Below, piece by piece: positions 55,800-64,000 of a stretch of 64,000 bases of DNA. The notes under the pieces were generated by a model. That model did no database searches. It had not been told where the DNA came from and was given only the letters and a program-made list of their open reading frames with translations. The DNA comes from Breviolum minutum Mf 1.05b.01 (Eukaryota > Sar > Dinophyceae > Suessiales > Symbiodiniaceae), in the NCBI GenBank assembly GCA_000507305.1, contig DF241144.1, positions 25,672 to 89,671 of the forward strand, written 5' to 3'. Made by a program: the position numbers and the translations under genes. The number at the start of each line of letters is the position of its first letter. The stretch's first letter is position 1.

Positions 55800-56717
55800 A
55801 ATTTTGGGTGTCAAAAAATGCATTTTATTCATAGAAATTGGAAGTTTTACGATCGCACTGCTCATTCAGTTTCTTACACCCATCATGACATGTCCAAATT
55901 GCTATTCATTGAGATTTTCAGTGGGTCACAGCATGGCGCTCAAGGCATTGGAATTGATTTCACAGTCGATACAGTGTAAATCTCCTATCTTAAGGCTTGA
56001 CCTGACCACTCAAGCAGTGCAGGAAATTATGTGCGTCATTTTGTCAAGCTTGCCTCTCACTTCGATACATTCCGATGGGTCTACTATGCCCTGGAGCTGA
56101 ATCTAGGCAGGCTGCAACGCATTCAGAATGAAACAGTCGCAGGACGACAATGGCAGTGGCAGTGGCGGTGGTGGCCTTGACCTTCGGGTCAAGGTCGCCG
56201 CCGCCCCCTCCCGTGGAGGCGGCATTTCAGCCTCGCCCTGGACGGGCGGTGGCTGCGGTGGGTCGGGTGCTCAAGGCATTGGATCAGTCCTTATTGATAC
56301 CCTTGAAGTGGCTAAATCTGGACCCCACACAGCGGCCAGCTTGGCAACGCCAGATGGCTTGCAGTCAGCGGTGTTGGCAGAGTCATGGTGGGGCGTCACT
56401 GGTGGTGGAATATCAGAATATCCTGAACTGGGTGGTGGTTTCAAAGATTTTTTATTTTCACCCCATACCAGGGCAGATGATCCAATTTGACCAATATTTT
56501 TCAAATGGGTTGAAACCACCAACTTTAGTTAAATATCCAAATCTTTGTGGTGTGCATGTTGCGAAACATCATGCGGAACAGCATCCGAGCACGAAAAAAA
56601 TCAAAAGAAAACGCGGTCCGGCGGTCCGAATCCTCCTCCATTGAGATCGGATCGTTTCCAGATGGTCTCCCTAACCTGAAGAGAATCAATTTGAAAAGAG
56701 TCCGTTCTGCCAATTGA
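55800..56717 (+). CDS. Coding-like region interrupted by a family C element
   Basis: 55804-56100 reads MALKALELISQSIQCKSPIL and on; 56130-56431 is GC-rich with two open + frames, one Gly-rich, the other containing VLKALDQSLLIPLKWLNLDP. The ALKALE/VLKALD similarity hints at a repeated helical segment. A C copy at 56432-56528 follows; beyond it one frame runs to a TGA at 56715-56717 and the other to a TGA near 56642 with a basic KKIKRKRG segment. Family unknown. Confidence 0.4.
56432..56528 (+). mobile_element. Family C element interrupting a coding-like region
   Basis: 97 bp, left CTGG|GTGGTGGTTTCAAA, right GTTGAAACCACCAACTTTAG. Its length is not a multiple of 3; removing GT...AG keeps two frames open across the junction. 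Confidence 0.87.
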
Positions 56718-57013
56718 CTTTACTCATTGACAGGCCAAATTATCGATATCATTCGATTTCTGTGTTGAGAACAACATTCCAGTTTCGATCGAAAATCCTA
56801 ATAGGAACCACTTTTGGAACACAAAAGCTTTCAGTAAGCATTCGCGGAAGCATCCAGTACTTTTGGAAGATGATGGCGTTTTCTGGGGCTGGCTGGAGAC
56901 CGAGCAAGTGGATTATATATATAACGATTTTTAGGTGGTGGTGAACCTTCAAAGAGTACTAAGCTAGACATATCTACATTTATCCCCATAAGCTTAATGT
57001 ATGCTAAAAATCT

Positions 57014-57100
57014 ATGGGTATATTTGCCTGCATTTAGTTGACTTGTATGGTGAAATTTTTGGGTATGAATATACCCTACATGGAACCTTTGAACCTATGG
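57014..57100. mobile_element. Family A element, worn
   Basis: CTATGGGTATATTTGCC...GAATATACCCTACATGG. Confidence 0.65.
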
Positions 57101-57165
57101 GTAAATGTTTGAAGACGTACATCGTTACTGGCTTGAGGACCTAGTCACAACTATTATAGTTCCTA

Positions 57166-57350
57166 ATGATGCGGTGGTGCAGTGATCCTTCCAGCAAGAC
57201 GGCTTCCCGTCATTGCCGTTCCCTAAATGCCAGCCGCATCGCTGGGCAGTTGTCGGAATTGGATGGCACTGGTGCAGTGAACTACGTCACAGAGTTCAAG
57301 TGGAGGCAACTCAATTTGGAGGTTTCTGTTCAAATTGCGGGGATTTTTGT
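57166..57350 (+). other. Possible exon, unknown protein
   Basis: Open frame SDPSSKTASRHCRSLNASRI, then AGQLSELDGTGAVNYVTEFK, running into a family D element at about 57350. A second + frame is also open. Confidence 0.3.
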
Positions 57351-57450
57351 ATACCCTGGAAAAACTAACATGGAACCTGAAAATATCTCCTTGGAAAATG
57401 AGAAACATCTACAAAACCTGCAATTTTTGGGCTACATGTCAGTTTGTGAA
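57350..57450. mobile_element. Family D subtype (ATGGAACCTGAAAA), worn
   Basis: CTGGAAAAACTAACATGGAA at left; right arm diverged. It extends the coding-like frame at 57.2 kb. Confidence 0.6.
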
Positions 57451-58477
57451 GGTGTATCTCTCACCATTTCTGAACGTGACTTTGGTGAGACACACTACAG
57501 TCCAGTAGGGTAATGGAGTTCTGCTGTTTTTTTTCTGAAACAATTGAAACCTTTTAGGTTCAGTATGTTCAGTAGATTCCATCTAGTCCGGGTAAAGGTG
57601 CCCTTTAAATGATGCCTTTCAAATGATGGTTTCATCATCAATCCTTTTTTCGTGATGTTTACCGCTCCCATATAGCAAACCCGAGGAGTAATGTTTCTAA
57701 TTTTCATCAAACAAGTTACCCAAAATCTCAGCTTGAAAAACACTCGGAGTGGTTTATTCTCCGCTGTTCATGACAGGGTTCATGTGAGATGAGACAAACA
57801 AATCGCAACCTCAACCCTCAACCGTCCAATTTACAATTTACAGCAGGTGGTTTCAAGCATGTGGTTCTGGGCAAATTTTACAACGACCGAACCGCCGGTT
57901 GGTCACCTTAAATAGTGGTGTAGTATGAGAATATGTTTGAAATCTCGTAAGGTTTAGGAATTATATTAGTTTGCACAGAGATGTACCATTTTGACTCACA
58001 TTTATGTATTTGGGTGGCTCCACAACCATCACCACCACCACCACAAAAAATAACTGGCAGCTTGCCCCGTGAAAAAATGTAGTTGGTAAGGCGGCTCTAG
58101 ATTTTTGTTTGGGTTTTGAGTGCTGTTTTGTTTTTGTGACAAATAAAAAACGTGCATGATGAAAAGCAATTATACCATACATGGATATACATGGAGTATA
58201 TCAATATAGTATGTACATTTGCATGCATGTATACTGTAAGCAGCTATATAATTATCATCGTCCATCGTTGTTGCTATTTTTGTACTACCAGTATTATGTT
58301 TCAATGTTTTTACTACCATTATTTCTTTGTCTATATCATATTGTTACTTTCTATTATACCCTTGTGCTCCGATCCCTTTTGCATGTAGTTTTGGAGTGGG
58401 TTTTGGGTACCTAAACACCTTCTCACAGGGTATTTTGGAGCACTAGGGATAGATATCTTGTCTTCTCTCACGGTTTT

Positions 58478-58612
58478 GTGCAGTCTCGGAACGTTCCCTT
58501 TGCTTTTTCAACGGCGATGTCAAGGCCTGAGACGATGGCTTCCTTCTTTGAGGTACCAGGAAGTTCCACCAGCAGTGGCTTAGTCAAGTTCACCGTGGAG
58601 GACAGAGGTTTG
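58478..58612 (+). other. Possible exon(s), unknown protein
   Basis: Open frame QSRNVPFAFSTAMSRPETMA, then SFFEVPGSSTSSGLVKFTVE. Inside it GTCAAG|G to GAG|GTACCA would make a short AG|G exon (PETMASFFE). No family recognised. Confidence 0.3.
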
Positions 58613-58741
58613 GTTTTGCGATGTTTTTCCTTTTCCTTTTGGAGGCTTTTGCAGGTTCCATGTCAACTCTACAATCGCAGTATGTTATAAACTGACAAAT
58701 CATAGAGTTGATACCTTTCAAAGAAAAAACATGAACATTAC

Positions 58742-58945
58742 TTGGATGTCCCGGGAAGGAAGTTAGGAGATCAATGGTTAGTATATAAATGGGTTATTTC
58801 GCCTGCTTATAAATGGGGTATACATCCCCGAAAACTAACATGGAACCTAAAAATTGTAGAGTTTGAAGATGAGTTTCCTTTCCAAATGGGTGATTTTCAG
58901 GTTCCATGTTAATCTTCTGGAGAGTATTGGGCTTATAACCCACTT
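58742..58945. mobile_element. Family F element carrying a nested D element
   Basis: CTTGGATGTCCCGGGAAG...TTATAAATGGGGTATA, then D (58821-58926), then GGGCTTATAACCCACTTG. Confidence 0.82.
58821..58926. mobile_element. Family D element nested in family F
   Basis: CCCCGAAAACTAACATGGAA...TTCCATGTTAATCTTCTGG, between the halves of an F element. Confidence 0.85.
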
Positions 58946-59106
58946 GTTGTTTTCGGATGTTTGTTGCGCATTTTGTTTTTTGCTCACCAGGATCCTTCTG
59001 GAGACATGGAACTGGATGATGACTTGAAGTCCGGAATCCCAAAGAACCCGTGGTAAATAGTGAGATAGACTAAGCAACCTTGGTAATGATTTCTTCTCAA
59101 CATGTT

Positions 59107-59275
59107 CAGGTACCTTTATATAAATGGATCAATCCTGAAGTACCTAAAGTTGAGTTTTGTTAACAAAACATGTTCAGGTACCTAAAGTTATAGCCCTCTA
59201 TTTTGGGGGGGGGGTTTTCCCTTAAGCCTTACATCCATACAGCTTATAGAATGGTGAGGATTCCTCGCCTGAAAT
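59107..59275. mobile_element. Family O element, rearranged
   Basis: Two CAGGTACCT motifs, then the reversed interior (CTTACATCCATACAGCTTAT, TGGTGAGGATTCCTCGCC). Confidence 0.75.
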
Positions 59276-59432
59276 GTCTGCTGTGGAGCTGTGAGAGGGT
59301 CCTGGCGAAAGTGATTCTGCTTTGCCAGGCAGTAAGTAGCAAAAGAAACAGGTAGCCTTAACCCCCATTGACTTATGATTCAATGTGTATGCATAACTTA
59401 TATATATGTTTTGTGTGCGTATAAAATTGCAT

Positions 59433-59591
59433 ACCCACTACAGAAGTTTTTTATGTACTGCCTACTTGGGGGATGATTATTATGCTAACCCCGCTTACCA
59501 AAATATACACCTTTCCTTGCCGGAACTGGTCTTCACCAGGTTTCGTGTCAATCTTCTTCCTGAGCAAAGCGAGGAGGTGCTCCCCCAGTAA
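59433..59591 (+). other. Possible terminal exon, unknown protein
   Basis: Open frame TAYLGDDYYANPAYQNIHLS, then LPELVFTRFRVNLLPEQSEE, ending VLPQ-TAA. Composition looks like real protein. No AG|G acceptor is visible at the left edge; an internal ACCAG|G sits before TTTCGTGTC. Confidence 0.35.
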
Positions 59592-59694
59592 ACTGCCGTT
59601 TTTTTTTCGAATGCTGGGAATTGGATTCTCAGATTATCAGATTCATTGATTCTCCAAATTTTACACCAATGAGATGAAGAAGTCTCAACATATT

Positions 59695-59760
59695 TATAGT
59701 ATATATAATATATATATATATATGTTTATATAGATATATCATGATGTATATTCATATATC
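59695..59760. repeat. (TA)n low complexity
   Basis: TA-rich stretch of about 65 bp following the possible terminal exon at 59.5 kb. Confidence 0.8.
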
Positions 59761-60368
59761 AATGCACCATAGTATGGTCTATGTAAGAATAGTCTACCCA
59801 TTTCTCTTTAAACAATCTACAAATGTGGCCAGTGTTGAGCCAAGATCAGTAGATTAAATGTCCGCTACGGCTTATGTAGAATCGTCCTGCAGTTGTCAGA
59901 ATATGGCAATTACCACCTCCCGAAGCAAAAGTTGCGGTCATGTCTGATTTTTGGGGGGTGATTTCACTTCTTTTGTTTGAGAAAGATTTGTACAGCACCT
60001 GCTTTTTGGTAATTACAGGGTTATTACAACGCAATTTGAATGTGATCTGCAAATTGTCTACACTCCTAAGCTAGCATGGCTTAACAAGATGGGTGTGAAG
60101 ATGGTGTCTTTCAATAAGCAAGTTTTTTAGGGAAGAGCTTGGATTTCTTGAAATCCACTACCATAAATCACAGCTTCATGGGATGGATCAGGTGTACCAA
60201 GTAAAGAATCCTATGGATGGTATAGGATATAAAATCAACCAAATCTACCACAGGGTTTGCTATATTGTCCTTTTCGTCCTCTTCTTGGTGGAGTTTCAAA
60301 GGTCGCCTTACCTAATTCTTGCGATGTGTAAGGAGGATATGCTGGTGAGCCCTGTATAATGCACACAT

Positions 60369-60567
60369 TGGATCCATGGGACTGGTATATTTACCTACAT
60401 TTACCATAAATAATAGAAATATCAACTACCAGCTTCTTCAAAGTGACCTTTTGATTCCCAAAATGGAGGTCACTTAAGCCCTGAAAAGGTCACTTATGGG
60501 TCCAATCGAGGTCACTTTGAAGAACCTGGTAAATGTAGGTAAATATATCATACATTGAGTCTTTGGG
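60369..60567. mobile_element. Family A element carrying a nested family K element
   Basis: A left half GGATCCATGGGACTGG...ACCATAAAT; K occupies 60427-60531; A right half AAATGTAGGTAAATATATCA resumes directly after it. Confidence 0.88.
60427..60531. mobile_element. Family K element nested in family A
   Basis: TACCAGCTTCTTCAAAGTGA...CACTTTGAAGAACCTGGTA. Confidence 0.88.
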
Positions 60568-60718
60568 TATGTGTATGCTACCCCACATCTTCCTTACGTG
60601 GTGCATGACGAGCACTTGAGCTGTTAGGAAGGTGCCATGAAGAATCTTCACCGCATGTCACGGGGAACCCAGAAGGAAAACCGTTTTGGTGGGTTGTTCT
60701 CATTCCTTAGGGATCATG

Positions 60719-60800
60719 GCTCACCTTCTGAGAATGGTATCTAATGGAACCTATAAATGACCTATGCGTTTCGTTTCGGTGATTGGACACCCCAATCATC
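60719..60800. repeat. Family Q repeat, copy 2
   Basis: Same parts in the same order as 19259-19341, with small indels. Confidence 0.8.
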
Positions 60801-61251
60801 AGCTGAGAATATGACGATTGATGCCTGGGGGTCATTCTATTCATAAGGGAAACTGAAAGTGGAGGATACTACGAATCTTGAAATACGTTTGTTTTTGGTA
60901 GATATTGGTATCATCATTGCCCTAGCTGGTGCGGAAAGGAGCGATGAAAGGAGCGATTTCCCCTGGTCGTGAACCGCACATCTCTGATTGAACATTCAGC
61001 AGCTACCCAGCTGAGAGTCTAGTTCGGTGTTTCAACACACCGAACTGGAACACAACCCGAGCAACCTTTACCACAAGGCTATAAAGGGATTCCTTTCATA
61101 GGGATAATTTTGCTGGAATTTAAAAAAGACACCACCTTTACCCTTGGGAAGTAGTCGCCTGGATGTCTAAGGATTGAATTTTCCAAAAGGGACTAGCTTA
61201 CCTTGGATTGGTCTAAGATGATTATTTACTTCGTACCAAGGTAAGCCACCA

Positions 61252-61356
61252 TTACTCCCCTGAAAACTAACACGTCCCCTGAAAATCAATGGTTGGAAGA
61301 TGTATTCCCTACTGAAATAGTCGCTTTTTTAGGGGATATGTTAGTTTTCGCGGGTT
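61252..61356. mobile_element. Family D element
   Basis: CCCCTGAAAACTAACACGTC...ATATGTTAGTTTTCGCGGG. Confidence 0.83.
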
Positions 61357-61899
61357 GTAAATCACCATTTGGGTTAACATTTTGTTCATTCCTTCCAGCC
61401 ACATTTAAGCAAAAATCTAAGTTATGGATGGTTGAGAAGTTTTAGCAATCAAATCCTAAGCATCAAGAAGATGTTGAGCGGTGCTCAGAACTCTGGTTCA
61501 CCAGTTGGCTGTTTTTTTTAATAAGTGGCTGGTGCTGATCGTGTTGAGCAAATGATCAACTGCCTTGGGGGATAAGCACTGCACTAGGTACCCCAAAACA
61601 ACCATTTTTAAGGGATGGTTTGGTGAAAGACCTATTTTTCATGTAAAGATTTGCAGTCATCCAAACGGAAACAACCACTTTAAAGATCTTTAAAGTGGAT
61701 GTTCTTTTTGGTGACAGGTGAAAATTTATAGGCGATTTCATTAGCAAAATCCTCCTCCCAATTCCTCCAGTCAGACCTTGAGTGCCTTTTTGAGTTTCCC
61801 GAATTGAGGCAGACCCCTAAAATGGAGAGTCATACTGTGACTGGTAGACCTAAGGGTGCAAGTAAGGCAAAAAAAACTTGCACCAAGCTGGAAGATATC

Positions 61900-61990
61900 C
61901 CATAGGAACCATGTCATTGTGGCATCTGTACATGGATGGTTGATGTGTATTAGGTAAATTTAGTAGGTGAATATACCAATCTCATGGATA
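61900..61990. mobile_element. Family A element, worn
   Basis: CCATAGGAACCATGTC...TAGGTGAATATACCAATC. Confidence 0.7.
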
Positions 61991-62360
61991 CGTAATATAG
62001 GTATTGATATTGATTGACGTGTTTCCTAAGCACCACCCAGCTGTGATTTTTTGCGAGCTAAGGTCCCTGCAGTTGGTCGGTGGCAAGGGATCGTTTGGGA
62101 GACTCAGAAATCGGTTGCGACCGACCAAAAAAACACAGCTTGCCATGGTGTAATGTTGTATAGGCGTTTGGGAGACTAAGAAAAAATACATGGCGTTGGC
62201 TGTTGGGTAGCTTTAGGGAGTGTAACCCGCGTAAACCCTACAAAATCATGGGCCCTCGAGATAACGGAACTTTGAACATTTTGAACCAACTCCACGAACA
62301 TTGATTTATTTCATTCACATGTGTCCCCTATTTTATTGCTTCCTTGACATCCAAGATATA

Positions 62361-62466
62361 CTAGTTGGTATTTCAAATATTGTTTATTTTCACCCCCTTC
62401 ATTGGGAAATACTCCAATTTGTCGAACATATTTTTTCAAATGGGTTGGTTCAACCACCAACAACTA
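62361..62466 (+). mobile_element. Family C TIR element
   Basis: Left CTAG|TTGGTATTTCAAA, right GGTTCAACCACCAACAACTAG. TATA lies immediately outside both ends. Confidence 0.83.
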
Positions 62467-62556
62467 GTATATGAATCTATATATTTTTTCTTTAAGAAAA
62501 AACCATAACCACACGTTTCGGAGGAACTCGCCGTTGAAATTCGCCGTTTTTTTCAG

Positions 62557-62647
62557 GTCCAAAGTCTATCAGATCTTCTTTCACACCGTCGATCCTACCT
62601 ATCAGGTCACAGAGTTGGATCGGGGGTATTTTTGGAGGCCCCGCAAG
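62557..62647 (+). CDS. Probable internal exon, unknown protein
   Basis: Ninety-one nt between TTTTTTTCAG|G (pyrimidine-rich acceptor) and a GT donor (GTTGGT). After one base completing a codon it reads SKVYQIFFHTVDPTYQVTEL, then DRGYFWRPRK. This is the cleanest exon-like segment outside the CK1 gene. Family not recognised. Confidence 0.5.
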
Positions 62648-63100
62648 GTTGGTAGGTAGCTTTTTTGGGAACCTCGGGGAAATCCAGGGATGTCATGGAA
62701 ATCCCCTAAAAAGTTTTTAAAGGGAAAGGCAGTGGTTGGTGAAGGTGAAATCTTGAAAGCCATTTGACATCATGCCAGTGGCATAACAACACCTATCCGA
62801 AACAAAACGCGAGCTTCAACCAGAGAGTTAAAGGTGTTTGATACAGGGTTGTTTGAAGCCCACCTGCTTGTGCCTGTCTGAACAAGGCTGGCTATTGTTC
62901 TCCTGGCTGTGTTTTCTGGTTGCCAGTAGCTTTGGGGGCATTTTTTCCATGGGATGCAAAAATGGTGGTTTTGTTTGGGATCTCCCTTGCTATCTCAAAC
63001 TCATGTTTCTGGTTGTGACCGAAAAATTTGGTGATTCATTTTAACCTTTTTTTTCCCTAGAGGTGGACCTCCGTAATGCAATATATAATTTGATGATATA

Positions 63101-63200
63101 TACCCTCCCTGAAACTCACATAGCACCAGGAAATAAAGTTTCCCAAAAGGAAAGCTGTTTCCATACCAGCATTTTTGAGGGACTTGTTAGTTTTGGGGAG
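63101..63200. mobile_element. Family D element
   Basis: TACCCTCCCTGAAACTCACA...GACTTGTTAGTTTTGGGGAG. Confidence 0.8.
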
Positions 63201-63222
63201 TCTAATAGCTATCAAAAGATAA

Positions 63223-63326
63223 TACACCCCCAAAGTTTAACATAGCCCCTGAAAAATGGTGGTTGGAAGACTACTTTCCTATTGGAAGGCAACTTTTCAG
63301 GGGCTATGTTAAACTTCAGGGGGGTA
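63223..63326. mobile_element. Family D element
   Basis: CCCCCAAAGTTTAACATAGC...GCTATGTTAAACTTCAGGGG; 23 bp after another D copy of a different subtype. Confidence 0.87.
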
Positions 63327-63443
63327 CTGCATCAATACTGAAAAACTGCGGCGTGCTAATGGTGCATGCATGAACAGCCTGGATTCCTGGATGATCAGTT
63401 TTCCTATGAAATGACGTGACAATGAGCGATGAAAAAACACTTT

Positions 63444-63545
63444 GGTTGTTTAGGGTATATAGGAGATTATACCACCCAGCTATGTATATATTATATATAT
63501 ATGGGAATTATAATAAGCAATTATAAGGATCCCTATTAAACAACC
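63444..63545. mobile_element. Family I element
   Basis: GGTTGTTTAGGGTATATAGG...GGATCCCTATTAAACAACC. Confidence 0.87.
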
Positions 63546-63854
63546 AATATAATGGAATGTTATAAGGGTTTTGATGACTGCTTAAAGGGATGTTTTTTTG
63601 CTCGCACAGCATTTCACATGGAGATTGAACACCCATCCTTGCAAGTAGGATATGAGGGAACCAGCGGGGGCCGGATGTCTACCTAAAAGTGTTTTTGTGT
63701 TTTTTGGCAGGCAAAGGGAATCCTTTCCAACATGGCCAAAAATACTAGGATGATCATGATGTTTTAAGAGGTTGATGAAATACAATGAAATACATTCTCC
63801 CAGATAGGGGGATTAGTACAGATTCTTTGCAGAAGAAGGTACACTAGACTGGAA

Positions 63855-63965
63855 TACACTCCCTGAAACTAAGATAGCCTCTGCAAAAATAGGCCATCCG
63901 AGAAGGAAACTATAGTATTCCAAGCATCAATTTTCAGGTACAAACTGCTGCTTTCAGTGAATGTA
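63855..63965. mobile_element. Family D element, worn
   Basis: ACTCCCTGAAACTAAGATAG at left; right arm only partly recognisable (TTTTCAGGTAC). Confidence 0.65.
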
Positions 63966-64000
63966 TACCTTTAAAAGAAACACACTTGATAAGTCACGAA

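Overview
The window looks like nuclear DNA from a dinoflagellate with a large, repeat-filled genome, most likely a Suessiales type (Polarella or Symbiodiniaceae-like). Three things point there. One recognisable gene is split by introns whose acceptors are all AG followed by G and whose donors are a mix of GT, GC and GA, the pattern described for dinoflagellates. A 94-bp tandem repeat at 24.86-25.14 kb gives a peptide type I recall from Symbiodinium and Polarella protein sets. Long (TTG)n and (AACT)n arrays are also present. The genus is an inference; the dinoflagellate call is stronger.

The one gene I can name is a casein kinase 1 (CK1) family Ser/Thr kinase on the + strand. Thirteen exons of 20-60 nt (531 nt, exactly 177 codons) are spread over 2,325-17,902. 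They run from the MLGxSLED segment after the hinge, through HRDIKPENF, DFG, the LTGTARYASINAHRG activation segment and EQSRRDDLE, to ARGLEFTD near the end of the catalytic domain. The ATP-binding N-lobe lies upstream of the window or in exons I could not find; the last stretch of the domain was not found downstream. Donors are 7 GT, 4 GC and 2 GA.

From about 18 kb onward there is no gene I can name, only short GC-richer islands that look coding: 20.4-21.0, 22.4, 25.7 (minus strand), 26.9, 33.3, 35.7, 45.0-45.6 (frameshifted), 48.9-49.4 (frameshifted), 50.8-51.2, 55.8-56.7, 57.2, 58.5, 59.5 and 62.6 kb. Some are probably exons of unidentified genes, others decayed fragments.

Most of the rest is a dense mosaic of short (about 80-200 bp) palindromic elements with terminal inverted repeats (TIRs), here sorted into about 17 families (A to Q), with roughly one recognisable copy per 0.6 kb. 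Several copies are nested inside others, some with short target-site-like direct repeats, so they are mobile or recently were. Two families (B, GTTGATGG...CATCAACAG; C, GTGGTGGTTTCAAA...CCAACTAG) begin with GT and end with AG, so each copy is shaped like a complete intron; they are candidates for introner-type elements. One C copy at 56,432-56,528 interrupts a coding-like stretch in which two frames stay open when it is removed. Simple-sequence arrays, a 70-bp tandem repeat, one 88-base N gap and three single Ns make up the remainder.
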